DNA from: Amycolatopsis roodepoortensis
GTDB lineage: Bacteria > Actinomycetota > Actinomycetes > Mycobacteriales > Pseudonocardiaceae
Direction of reading: 5' to 3'
Assembly: GCF_014873915.1 (NCBI RefSeq)
Contig: NZ_JADBEJ010000005.1
Location: 3,224,001-3,288,000, forward strand
DNA length: 64,000 nt
In this document: positions 49,290 to 57,645 of the stretch, piece by piece
Layout: each line of letters opens with the position of its first letter
Numbering within the stretch: position 1 is the stretch's first letter
The notes under the pieces: model-generated
What the model was told of the DNA's origin: nothing
The model's input: only the letters and a program-made list of their open reading frames with translations
The model's database searches: none
Position numbers and translations under genes: made by a program

Positions 49290-51341
49290 GTGACTGCTGA
49301 GACCCTGTACGGGGCCGACGACCTGACGCATCTCGAGGGTCTGGAAGCGGTCCGCAAGCGCCCCGGGATGTACATCGGTTCCACCGACAGCCGCGGCATC
49401 AACCACCTGTTCTCCGAGGTCGTCGACAACTCGACCGACGAGGGTGTGGCGGGTCACGCCACGAAGATCGTGGTCACCCTGCACGCCGACGGCAGTGTCC
49501 AGGTCGACGACGACGGCCGCGGCATCCCCACCGGCACGCACGCCAAATCCGGCCTGTCGGGCGTCGAGCTGGTGCTGACGAGGCTGCACGCGGGCGGCAA
49601 GTTCGGCGGCTCCGGTTACAAGACCTCCGGTGGCCTGCACGGCGTCGGCGCCTCGGCGGTGAACGCTCTGTCGCACCGCTTCGACGTCACGGTGAAGCAG
49701 AGCGGCAAGGTCCATCAGATGTCGTTCGCGCACGGCGTCCCCGGCGTGTTCGACGGGCCCGGCCCGAAGGCGAAGTTCACCCGCAAATCCGGGCTGAACA
49801 TCACCGGAAAGATGAAGCGGGGCGAGCGCTCCGGCACGTCGATCCGGTACTGGTACGACTCGCGTTACTTCGAAAGCGGCGCCGCGCTCGACGTCGAAGG
49901 CGTCCGCGCGAAGATGCGCAACACCGCCTTCCTCGTCCCCGGCGTCACGTACGTGCTGCGCACCGCCGTCGACGATTCGATCAGCGAAGAGACCTTCCAC
50001 TTCCCCAACGGCCTCGCCGACATGGTCGACTTCCTCGCCCCGGACAGCGAAAAACCCGTCTGCGGCACGCTGATCATCAATGGTGAAGGCACGTACAAGG
50101 AGAACGCGGCCGACGCCAGCGGTGTCATGCAGTCCAATGTGGTGCGTCACGCGGAGGTCGAGGTCGCGCTGCGCTGGGGCACCGGCTACGAGCGCACGGT
50201 GGAGTGCTTCACCAACACCATCCGCAACGTGCACGGCGGCACGCACCGCCGCGGTTTCGACCGCGCGGTACTGAAAGCCTTGCAGGACGCCATTTCCAAG
50301 ACCCGCGGGCTGCTCAAGCCCAAGGAGGAGATGCCGACCGTCGAAGACGTCCTCGAAGGGATGACGGCGGTCGTCCACGTCCGGCTGCCCGAGCCGCAGT
50401 TCACCTCGCAGACCAAGGACGAGCTGTCCACCGCCGGCGTCACCCGGGTCATCCAGGGCATCGTCGACAAGCACATCCGCGCCTGGACCGAAGAGCGCAA
50501 GACCAAGTCCGAGGCGAAGATCGTGCTGCAGAAGGTGGTCGACGCGGCACGCGTCCGGCTCACCCAGAAGCAGCAGAAGGACGCCGCCCGGCGCAAGACC
50601 GCGCTCGAAGGCGCGGCGATGCCGCCGAAACTGGTCGACTGCCGCACCACCGGCGTCGCCCGCAGCGAGCTGTTCCTCGTCGAGGGTGACAGCGCGCTCG
50701 GTTCGGCGCGGATGGCGCGCGTGTCGGAGTACCAGGCGCTGCTTCCCTTGCGCGGCAAGATCCTCAACGTCCAGAAGGCGTCGCTCGGCGACACCTTGAA
50801 GAACGCCGAGATCGCCTCGATCGTGCAGGTGCTCGGCGCGGGCAGCGGGCGCACGTTCGACCTGTCGACCATGCGCTACGGCCGGGTGATCCTGATGGCC
50901 GACGCGGACGTCGACGGTTCGCATATCCGCACGCTGCTGATCACGCTGTTCGCCAAGTACATGCGGCCGGCGATCGAGGACGGCAGGCTCTACGCCGCGA
51001 TGCCGCCGCTGCACAAACTGGTCACCAAGGGCCGCAACCCGGAAACCCACTTCACCTTCACCCAGAAGGAGATGGAGACCAAGTACGCGGAGCTGGAGCG
51101 CGCGGGCAAGCAGATCGTCACGCCGGTGCCGCGGTTCAAGGGCCTCGGCGAGATGGACGCCGACGAACTGTGGGAGACCACGATGAACCCCGCCACCCGC
51201 TCGGTCCGCCGGATCACCCTCGACGACGTCGAAGCCGCGGAGAACGCGCTCGAACTGTTGATGGGCGAGAAGGTCGAACCGCGCCGCAACTGGCTGGTCG
51301 AATCCTCCGACCGGGTCGACCGCGAAGCCATCGACGCCTGA
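49290..51341 (+). CDS. parE: Type IIA topoisomerase subunit B (ParE-like)
   Basis: 683 residues from a GTG. The GHKL ATPase domain has EVVDNSTDEG, DDDGRGIPTG and GGLHGVGASAVNAL; the TOPRIM domain has FLVEGDSALGSARM and ADADVDGSHI, and the end shows PRFKGLGEMDADELWETTMNP. The EGDSA motif continues with Leu rather than the Gly of gyrase (EGDSAGGSA). It is followed 29 bases on by the A subunit, as in the second gyrase-like pair of Streptomyces annotated topoisomerase IV. It decatenates or relaxes DNA using ATP. The 230-base upstream gap holds no gene. Confidence 0.9.
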   Translation: MTAETLYGADDLTHLEGLEAVRKRPGMYIGSTDSRGINHLFSEVVDNSTDEGVAGHATKIVVTLHADGSVQVDDDGRGIPTGTHAKSGLSGVELVLTRLHAGGKFGGSGYKTSGGLHGVGASAVNALSHRFDVTVKQSGKVHQMSFAHGVPGVFDGPGPKAKFTRKSGLNITGKMKRGERSGTSIRYWYDSRYFESGAALDVEGVRAKMRNTAFLVPGVTYVLRTAVDDSISEETFHFPNGLADMVDFLAPDSEKPVCGTLIINGEGTYKENAADASGVMQSNVVRHAEVEVALRWGTGYERTVECFTNTIRNVHGGTHRRGFDRAVLKALQDAISKTRGLLKPKEEMPTVEDVLEGMTAVVHVRLPEPQFTSQTKDELSTAGVTRVIQGIVDKHIRAWTEERKTKSEAKIVLQKVVDAARVRLTQKQQKDAARRKTALEGAAMPPKLVDCRTTGVARSELFLVEGDSALGSARMARVSEYQALLPLRGKILNVQKASLGDTLKNAEIASIVQVLGAGSGRTFDLSTMRYGRVILMADADVDGSHIRTLLITLFAKYMRPAIEDGRLYAAMPPLHKLVTKGRNPETHFTFTQKEMETKYAELERAGKQIVTPVPRFKGLGEMDADELWETTMNPATRSVRRITLDDVEAAENALELLMGEKVEPRRNWLVESSDRVDREAIDA

Positions 51342-51370
51342 TTTCGCTGCTATTCAAGGAGCTTTGAGCA

Positions 51371-53857
51371 ATGGCACGCCGTAAGGGCACCACCACCAAG
51401 GTCGATCCCTCCGCGTTCGACAAGCCCGGCGCGAACGTCTTCGACAACTCGCTGAAGACGGAGATCGAGGATTCGTACCTGGAGTACGCCTACTCGGTCA
51501 TCCACTCGCGGGCGCTCCCGGACGCGCGGGACGGGCTGAAGCCGGTGCACCGCCGGATCATGCACTCGATGAACGAGAACGGCTACCGGCCTTCGCACGC
51601 GTACGTGAAGTCGGCGCGTGTCACCGGCGACGTGATGGGTAAGTACCACCCGCACGGCGAAACGGCGATCTACGACGCCATGGTCCGGCTCGCACAGGAC
51701 TTTTCGCTCAACGTGCCGCTGGTCGACGGGCACGGCAACTTCGGCTCCCCCGACGACGGACCGGCCGCCTCGCGATACACCGAGGCGCGGCTGTCCCCCG
51801 AGGCGATGCTGCTGGTCGGCGAACTCGGCGAGGACACCGTCGACTTCCGGCCGAACTACGACGGCTCGCTCGAAGAGCCGTCCGTGCTGCCGGCTGCGTT
51901 CCCGAACCTGCTGGTCAACGGCACTTCCGGGATCGCGGTCGGGATGGCGACCAATATGATCCCGCACAATATGAGCGAGGTCATCGGCGCGGCGCGGTGG
52001 CTGATCAACCACCCGAACGCCACCCTCGACAAGCTGATGGAGTACGTCCCGGGCCCCGACCTGCCGACCGGTGGTTCGCTGCTGGGGCTGGACGAGGTCC
52101 GCCGCGCGTACGAGACCGGCCGTGGCGTGGTGCGCATGCGCGCCAGCGCCGAGACCGGGCCGCTGGAGGGCAGCCGCGGCCGTCAGGCGATCACCATCAC
52201 CGAGCTGCCGTACGGCGTCGGCCCGGAGAAGGTGATCGAGAAGATCACCGACGAGGTCAACAAGTCCAAGCGGCTCACCGGCATCGCCGACGTCAAGGAC
52301 CTCACCGACCGCGAGAACGGCACCCGGCTGGTCATCGAATGCAAGGTCGGCGTGAACCCGCAGGCGCTCCTGGCGGATCTGTACCGGCTCACGCCGCTGG
52401 AGCAGTCGTTCGGGATCAACAACCTGGTGCTGGTGGACGGGCAGCCGCAGACGCTGGGGCTCAAGGCGCTGCTGGAGGTCTTCCTCAGCCACCGCTACGA
52501 GGTCGTCACCCGCCGCACGCGGTACCGGCGCCGTAAGCGTGAAGAGCGTCTGCACCTGGTCGACGGTCTGCTCATCGCCCTGCTCAACATCGACAAGGTG
52601 ATCAAGCTGATCCGCGAGAGCGAGAACGCCGCGGCCGCGAAGGACGGCCTGATGAAGCGGTTCAAGCTCTCGGAGATCCAGGCGACCTACATCCTGGACA
52701 CCCCACTGCGGCGGCTCACCAGGTACGACCGGATCGAACTCGAAGCCGAGCAGGACAAGCTGCGCGCGGAGATCGCCGAGCTGTCGAAGATCCTCGACGA
52801 CGAGTCGGTGCTCAAGAAGGTCGTGTCGGCCGAGCTGGCCAAGGTCGCCAAGGACCACCCCACCGAACGCCGCACCGCGCTGATCGACGGCGACCTCAAG
52901 GAGGTTCTCGCCGCGTCGAAACCGTCGGGTCCGCTGGAGGTCGCCGACGATCCGTGCCAGGTGATCCTGTCGGCCACCGGGCTGGTCGCGCGGACGGCGG
53001 CGGAGTCGGAGGAGGCGTCGGAAGTACGGCGCCGCAACGGCCGCGTCAAACACGACTCGGTGTCCGCGGTGGTCCATTCGACCGCACGTGGTCAGGTGCT
53101 GCTGGTGACCAACCGCGGCCGTGCGTTCAAGACCGACGTGCTGCCGTTGCCGGTGCTGCCCGAGCAGGCGGGCACGGTGTCGCTGCGCGGCGGGATGGCC
53201 GCGAAGGAACTGGCGCCGCTGGAGAAGGGCGAGCGCGTCATCGGGCTGGCCCCGCTCGGCGAACAGGCGGCCGGCTCCCCCGGTCTGGCGCTCGGCACGA
53301 AGCACGGTGTCGTGAAGGTGTGCGCGCCGGAATGGCCGGTCCGCTCGGACGAGTTCGACGTGATCAGCCTGAAGGACGGCGACGAGGTCGTCGGCGCCAC
53401 CTGGCTCACCGACGGCGAAGAGACGCTGGCGTTCCTGTCGTCCGAAGCGTCACTGCTGCGCTACCCGGCTTCGCTCGTGCGGCCGCAGGGGCTCAAGGGC
53501 GGCGGCATGGCCGGGATCACCGTGCGCGGTGAAGCGGAAGTGGTCTTCTTCGGCGCGATCCGTACCGACGACGCCGAACACGGTGAGCCGATGGTCGTCA
53601 CCGCGACCGGCGCGAGCGTGAAGGTGACCCCGTTCAGCGAGTACCCGGCCAAGGGCCGGGCGACCGGTGGTGTCCGGGCGCAGCGGTTCCTCAAGGGCGA
53701 GACGCGGCTGGTCGTCGGCTGGATCGGCCCGCGTCCCGCCGGCGCCTCGCGCACCGGTGACCCGGTGGAGCTCCCCGAAGTCGACATCCGCCGCGACGGC
53801 TCCGGCCACGCCCACCCCGGCCCCGAGGTCGTCGGTCACCTCATCGAACGGGACTAG
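51371..53857 (+). CDS. parC: Type IIA topoisomerase subunit A (ParC-like)
   Basis: 828 residues with AAGGAG upstream. The active-site Tyr is in ASRYTEARLS. The quinolone-resistance region is GDVMGKYHPHGETAIYDAMV, with Thr and Asp at the positions equivalent to Ser83 and Asp87 of E. coli GyrA. A beta-pinwheel C-terminal domain follows from about residue 510 (LVARTA...RGQVLLVTNRGRAFK); the canonical QRRGGKG GyrA-box is absent, with RPQGLKGGGM at a comparable site, supporting a topoisomerase IV-like role rather than gyrase supercoiling. A 21-bp repeat array begins 28 bases after the stop. Confidence 0.9.
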   Translation: MARRKGTTTKVDPSAFDKPGANVFDNSLKTEIEDSYLEYAYSVIHSRALPDARDGLKPVHRRIMHSMNENGYRPSHAYVKSARVTGDVMGKYHPHGETAIYDAMVRLAQDFSLNVPLVDGHGNFGSPDDGPAASRYTEARLSPEAMLLVGELGEDTVDFRPNYDGSLEEPSVLPAAFPNLLVNGTSGIAVGMATNMIPHNMSEVIGAARWLINHPNATLDKLMEYVPGPDLPTGGSLLGLDEVRRAYETGRGVVRMRASAETGPLEGSRGRQAITITELPYGVGPEKVIEKITDEVNKSKRLTGIADVKDLTDRENGTRLVIECKVGVNPQALLADLYRLTPLEQSFGINNLVLVDGQPQTLGLKALLEVFLSHRYEVVTRRTRYRRRKREERLHLVDGLLIALLNIDKVIKLIRESENAAAAKDGLMKRFKLSEIQATYILDTPLRRLTRYDRIELEAEQDKLRAEIAELSKILDDESVLKKVVSAELAKVAKDHPTERRTALIDGDLKEVLAASKPSGPLEVADDPCQVILSATGLVARTAAESEEASEVRRRNGRVKHDSVSAVVHSTARGQVLLVTNRGRAFKTDVLPLPVLPEQAGTVSLRGGMAAKELAPLEKGERVIGLAPLGEQAAGSPGLALGTKHGVVKVCAPEWPVRSDEFDVISLKDGDEVVGATWLTDGEETLAFLSSEASLLRYPASLVRPQGLKGGGMAGITVRGEAEVVFFGAIRTDDAEHGEPMVVTATGASVKVTPFSEYPAKGRATGGVRAQRFLKGETRLVVGWIGPRPAGASRTGDPVELPEVDIRRDGSGHAHPGPEVVGHLIERD

Positions 53858-53884
53858 CCCCGCCCACGCGAGCCCTAACTCCGC

Positions 53885-54193
53885 ACTCGCGTGATCGGGG
53901 GCGTAACTCACGTGATCGGGCGCGGAACTCGCGTGATTGGAGCCGGAACTCACCCACCACCCGAGTTCCGCCCCCAATCACGCGTGATACGCCCCCAATC
54001 ACGCGAGTCACGCCCCCAAACACACGAGTTACGCCCCCAATCACGCGAGCTGGCCACTCAATCACACGAGCCGTTCGCCCAAACACGCGTGTCGGCCATC
54101 CAGTCACGCGTGTCGGCCATCCAGTCACACGTGCCGTCCGCCCGATCACGCGTGTCGTCCGCCCAAACACGCGAGGCGGCCCATCGGTCACCG
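53885..54193. repeat. Phased 21-bp repeat array with orientation switch
   Basis: Three units in one direction (53885-53947, consensus CTCGCGTGATTGGGGGCG plus three bases) and eleven in the opposite direction (53963-54193), all spaced exactly 21 bp. The two halves form 67-base complementary arms, 53885-53951 with 53963-54029, around an 11-base loop. Units become more divergent toward 54193. Because 21 is a multiple of three, both strands show chance heptapeptide-repeat frames. The spacing is two helical turns, so bound proteins would sit on one DNA face. Nothing else occupies the 408-base convergent gap apart from two short dispersed repeats. Confidence 0.85.
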
Positions 54194-54212
54194 GCCAGCC
54201 GACTCCTCACGC

Positions 54213-54233
54213 GGTAGCAAAGGTCCCTTGCTC
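54213..54233 (-). repeat. Dispersed repeat, family D
   Basis: GGTAGCAAAGGTCCCTTGCT, inverted copy of the element at 26228, 43078, 59662 and 61565; flanked by GCGG/CCGC that extend a hairpin. Confidence 0.78.
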
Positions 54234-54251
54234 CCCCGCGGCCCGTGCCCA

Positions 54252-54274
54252 CCGCATTCAGAGGACTAAACGCG
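54252..54274 (-). repeat. Dispersed 23-bp repeat, family F, supplying a stop codon
   Basis: Exact inverted copy of 6471-6493. Read on the minus strand, its CGCGTTTAG encodes the last residues (Arg-Val) and the TAG stop of the acyl-CoA dehydrogenase gene. Confidence 0.82.
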
Positions 54275-55480
54275 AGGGCTCAGGAGGCCTTTCGCGATGT
54301 GAGTCACCTGAATCTCGTTGCTCCCCGCGTAGATCATCAGCGACTTCGCGTCCCTCGCCAGCTGCTCCACCCGGTACTCCGCCATGTACCCGTTCCCGCC
54401 GAACAGCTGCACGGCCTCCATCGCCACCTCGGTGGCCGCCTCCGACGAGTACAGCTTCATCGCCGAAGCCTCGGCCAACGTCGGCATCTTGCCCGCGCGC
54501 AGGGTCTCGATCAGCTGGAACACCATGTTCTGCACATTGATCCGCGCGACCTCCATCTTCGCCAGCTTCAGCTGGATCAGCTGGAACCGCCCGATCTCCT
54601 GCCCCCACAGCTTCCGGTTCTTCGCGTAGTCCACGCAAAGCCGATGACACTCGTTGATGATCCCGAGCGCCAGCGCCGCGACACCGATCCGCTCGACGGC
54701 GAACCCGGACTTCACCTCGGCCTTGCTGTCGCCGTCGCGGCCGGTCTCGGATTCGCCGAGCAACCGGTCCCGCCCGAGCCGGACGTCGCTGAAGAACAGC
54801 TCACCGGTCGGCGAGGACATCATGCCCATCTTCTTGAACGGCTTGCCCTGCGTGAGCCCGGGCATGCCCTTGTCCAGCACGAACGTCAGCACCTTGCGGT
54901 CCCGCACGTCCGAGCCGTCGTCGAGCTTCGCGTACACGATGATCGTGTCGGCGTAGGGCCCGTTGGTGATGAACGTCTTCTGTCCATTGAGGACGTATTC
55001 GTCACCGTCGCGCCGCACCGACGTCTTCATCCCGCCGAAAGCGTCCGAGCCCGAGTCGGGTTCGGTGATCGCCCACGCGCCGACCTTCTCGAACGTCGCC
55101 AGCCCGGGCAGCCACCGTTCCTTCTGCGCCTGCGTGCCCTTGGTCAGGATCGTCTGCGCGGTCAGCCCGATGCTCACGCCGAGTGAGGCGACGATCCCGA
55201 GACTCACCCCGGCCAGTTCGCTCACCGCGATGAGCGCCATCGCCTCCTGCCCACCGAACGCCAAGCCACCGCCACCGGACCCACGCTCCTTCGACAGCAG
55301 TTTCGACACCGATTCCCGCGCGAGCGCGTCGATGCCGAAGGACGCGAACATCTTGCGGATGATGTCGTACGGCGGCAGCGTCCCGCTTTCCAGCGCGTCG
55401 AGGTGCGGCCGGATCTCCTTGTCGATGAACTCCCGGATGGCGTCCCTGATCAGCAGTTCGGTCTCGGACCACTCGATCAC
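54266..55480 (-). CDS. Acyl-CoA dehydrogenase
   Basis: 404 residues from GTG 55480, overlapping the SDR stop (GTGA). Flavin and substrate motifs are clear: WAITEPDSGSDAFGGMKT, the NGQKTFITNG strand, RKLWGQEIGRFQLIQ and LFGGNGYMAEYRVEQLARD. The C-terminal YEG motif that holds the base in medium-chain enzymes is IYAGSNE here, with Ala; a Glu in VERIG (helix G) suits the isovaleryl/long-chain type. It carries out the first dehydrogenation of an acyl-CoA with FAD. It is the last gene of a five-gene degradation operon. Confidence 0.9.
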   Translation of the reverse strand: MIEWSETELLIRDAIREFIDKEIRPHLDALESGTLPPYDIIRKMFASFGIDALARESVSKLLSKERGSGGGGLAFGGQEAMALIAVSELAGVSLGIVASLGVSIGLTAQTILTKGTQAQKERWLPGLATFEKVGAWAITEPDSGSDAFGGMKTSVRRDGDEYVLNGQKTFITNGPYADTIIVYAKLDDGSDVRDRKVLTFVLDKGMPGLTQGKPFKKMGMMSSPTGELFFSDVRLGRDRLLGESETGRDGDSKAEVKSGFAVERIGVAALALGIINECHRLCVDYAKNRKLWGQEIGRFQLIQLKLAKMEVARINVQNMVFQLIETLRAGKMPTLAEASAMKLYSSEAATEVAMEAVQLFGGNGYMAEYRVEQLARDAKSLMIYAGSNEIQVTHIAKGLLSPRV

Positions 55481-56346
55481 GGCAGCCTCGCGGCGATGTC
55501 GTCGATCTCCCAGGCGGCCTCGGTTTCGATCACCTTGACGTCGTGCCAGCCCGCGAGTTCGGAGATCGCGCCGCCCTGCACCGCGAACACCTTGCCGGTG
55601 AGCGGGCATTTCTCGGTCGCGAGATAGGCCACCAGCGGTGAGATGTTCGCCGGGGAGAACGCGTCGAACTCCCCTTCCTCGACCTCCTGCGCGAAGATCG
55701 CGCCCATGCCCGGCGTCGCCAGGGTGAGCCGCGTGCGCGCGATCGGCGCGATCGCGTTGACCCGCACGCCGTAGCGCTCCAGCTCCTCGGCGGCGACCAG
55801 CGTCAGCGCGGCGATCCCCGCTTTCGCCGCGCCGTAGTTCGCCTGCCCTGCGTTCGGCAGCGTGGTCCCGGACGCCGACGCGGTGTTGATCACCGAGCCC
55901 GCCACTGGTTCGCCGGCCTTGCTCGCGCTCTTCCAGTACGCGGCCGCGTGCCGCAGCACCGCCGCGTGCCCCTTCAGGTGTACCGCGATCACGGAATCCC
56001 ATTGGGACTCTTCCAGTCCCGCGATGAACGCGTCGCGCAGGATGCCCGCGTTGTTCACGACGACGTCCAGCCTGCCGAACTCGCCCACCGCCTGCGCGAC
56101 CAGTTCCTCCGCGCCCGCCCAATCGGCGACGTTGGCCGTGTTCGCCACGGCCTGCCCACCCGCCGCGCGGATCTCGTCGACGACCTCCTGTGCGGGCCCG
56201 GTGTCGCTGCCGCTGCCGTCGTTCGCGCCGCCGAGGTCGTTGACCACGACGCTCGCGCCCTCCCGCGCGAACAGCAGCGCGTGCTCGCGGCCGATCCCGC
56301 GTCCGGCGCCGGTGATGACGGCGACCCGCCCCTCGAGTGCTCCCAT
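55477..56346 (-). CDS. Short-chain dehydrogenase, MFE-2 hydroxyacyl-CoA type
   Basis: 289 residues. TGAGRGIGREHA is the cofactor loop, NNAGILRD, SASGTTLPNAGQANYGAAKAG gives Ser/Tyr/Lys catalysis. The insertion VVNDLGGANDGSGSD after strand 2 is the hallmark of the (3R)-hydroxyacyl-CoA dehydrogenase domain of peroxisomal multifunctional enzyme type 2 and its bacterial relatives. It should oxidise a 3-hydroxyacyl-CoA with NAD. It sits between the MaoC hydratase and the acyl-CoA dehydrogenase. Confidence 0.9.
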   Translation of the reverse strand: MGALEGRVAVITGAGRGIGREHALLFAREGASVVVNDLGGANDGSGSDTGPAQEVVDEIRAAGGQAVANTANVADWAGAEELVAQAVGEFGRLDVVVNNAGILRDAFIAGLEESQWDSVIAVHLKGHAAVLRHAAAYWKSASKAGEPVAGSVINTASASGTTLPNAGQANYGAAKAGIAALTLVAAEELERYGVRVNAIAPIARTRLTLATPGMGAIFAQEVEEGEFDAFSPANISPLVAYLATEKCPLTGKVFAVQGGAISELAGWHDVKVIETEAAWEIDDIAARLP

Positions 56347-56357
56347 GGCTTTTGCTC

Positions 56358-57200
56358 CTACTCCGCGAATTCCGCGAGGCCGTCCTTGATCACGACGGTC
56401 TCGCCGACGGTGGTTTCGAACGCGTAGCTCCCGGCACCCGCGCTCCAGATGGACGTCGTCAGGTCCTGCCCCGGCAGCACCGGCTTGGCGAACCGCACGG
56501 CGAGCCGCTTCAGTCTGTCCACATCGGACCCGGCGACCTCGGTCAGCAGCGCCCACGAGGTGAACGCCATGGTGCACAAGCCGTGCGCGATGATCCCTGG
56601 CAGCCCCGAATCCTTCGCGACCTCTTCGTCGAGATGGATGGGCATGGGGTCGCCGGCGGCGGGCGCGTACCGATAGGTCTGATCGTCGTCGACGTGCTGG
56701 CTGACCTTCGCCACCGGCGCCCGCGCACGCAGGTCTTCGTCGAACTTGTGCTCCGGCCCGAGTTCGCCCCGCGTCTCGCCGGTGTCGAACCCGCGCACGA
56801 ACAAGGTCACGTACTGCTCGTTGACCAGGTCGCCGCCCTCGGTCCGGCAGTCGAGGTGGATGGTGCCGCGGCTGCCGTTCTTCAGGCCTTCGTAGCCGGT
56901 CATCCGCGCCCGTGACACGAGCTTGTCGCCGGGGCGGATCGGCCGGTGGAACCGGAATTCCTGCTCGCCGTGCACGATCCGGCCGAACAAGCCGACCGGG
57001 ACGACCTCGAGCGCGGGTTCCATCAGCGACTCGAACACCGGCACGATCGCGAACACGGGGCTCGCGACGTCACCCGCGAGATGCGCCGGGATCGGGTCGT
57101 TGGTGGCCTTCGCATACTCGATCAGCCGCTCCCGGGTCACCTCGAACCTGGACTCGTCGGTCCACTTGCCGAGCCCGCCGGGGTCGAACCGCTCGGTCAC
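56358..57200 (-). CDS. MaoC-type enoyl-CoA hydratase 2 (double hotdog)
   Basis: 280 residues from GTG 57200, overlapping the SRPBCC gene stop. The N-terminal half is a degenerate hotdog (FRFHRPIRPGDKLVSRARM), and the C-terminal half has the catalytic motif YRYAPAAGDPMPIHLDEEVAKDSGLPGIIAHGL with the Asp and His of hydratase 2, in agreement with MFE-2-type (R)-specific hydration. It makes the (3R)-hydroxyacyl-CoA that the next SDR oxidises. Confidence 0.9.
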   Translation of the reverse strand: MTERFDPGGLGKWTDESRFEVTRERLIEYAKATNDPIPAHLAGDVASPVFAIVPVFESLMEPALEVVPVGLFGRIVHGEQEFRFHRPIRPGDKLVSRARMTGYEGLKNGSRGTIHLDCRTEGGDLVNEQYVTLFVRGFDTGETRGELGPEHKFDEDLRARAPVAKVSQHVDDDQTYRYAPAAGDPMPIHLDEEVAKDSGLPGIIAHGLCTMAFTSWALLTEVAGSDVDRLKRLAVRFAKPVLPGQDLTTSIWSAGAGSYAFETTVGETVVIKDGLAEFAE

Positions 57201-57628
57201 GAGACCAGCGCCTTGAAGTTCTCGAGGGAGGCGTCGAGGTTCTTCTTGCCGTCCTTCTCGACGGCCTTGCCGAGCGCGCCGACGATCATCTGGCCGGCGA
57301 ACTCCGCGTCGATGCTGGCGAGCGAACCTTCGCCGGAGGCCTCCACCGACAGTTCGAACTTGACCTTCACCCCGGCCATCCCGGTCCCGGAGATCGCCAG
57401 TTTCGACGGCGCTTCGAACTCGTCGACGGTCCAGGTGATGGTGTTCGGCATCCCGAGCATCGTGACGACCTCGGAAGCCTGAGCCCCCTTGGAGAACTCG
57501 GCCGGCACCTCGCCCTTCCACTTGGTGTGGATGGTCAGCCACTTCTCGAAGTTGTTGGGGTTGGAGAACTCCGCCCACACCTTGTCGGGAGCGGCGGGGA
57601 GTTCGACGGAGGCACTGATCTTGCCCAT
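57197..57628 (-). CDS. SRPBCC (START-like) family protein
   Basis: 143 residues, helix-grip fold: MGKISASVELPAAPDKVWAEFSNPNNFEKWL at the start and a long C-terminal helix ending in LENFKALVS. The type often binds hydrophobic ligands or assists aromatic or acyl processing. In actinobacterial lipid operons it sits beside MaoC and thiolase genes, so it may hold or deliver an acyl or steroid ligand. Coupled to the next gene by GTGA overlap. Confidence 0.85.
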   Translation of the reverse strand: MGKISASVELPAAPDKVWAEFSNPNNFEKWLTIHTKWKGEVPAEFSKGAQASEVVTMLGMPNTITWTVDEFEAPSKLAISGTGMAGVKVKFELSVEASGEGSLASIDAEFAGQMIVGALGKAVEKDGKKNLDASLENFKALVS

Positions 57629-57645
57629 GGTTCTTCCTCTCGGGA

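Noticed and set aside
53885..54029. Array considered as a CRISPR.
   Set aside because: Units are contiguous with no unique spacers and change orientation; no cas genes are present.
53841..54217. Overlapping frames on both strands with heptapeptide repeats (TRVIGGV-like and its plus-strand counterpart).
   Set aside because: They follow automatically from a 21-bp repeat, lack good ribosome-binding sites and have no family resemblance.
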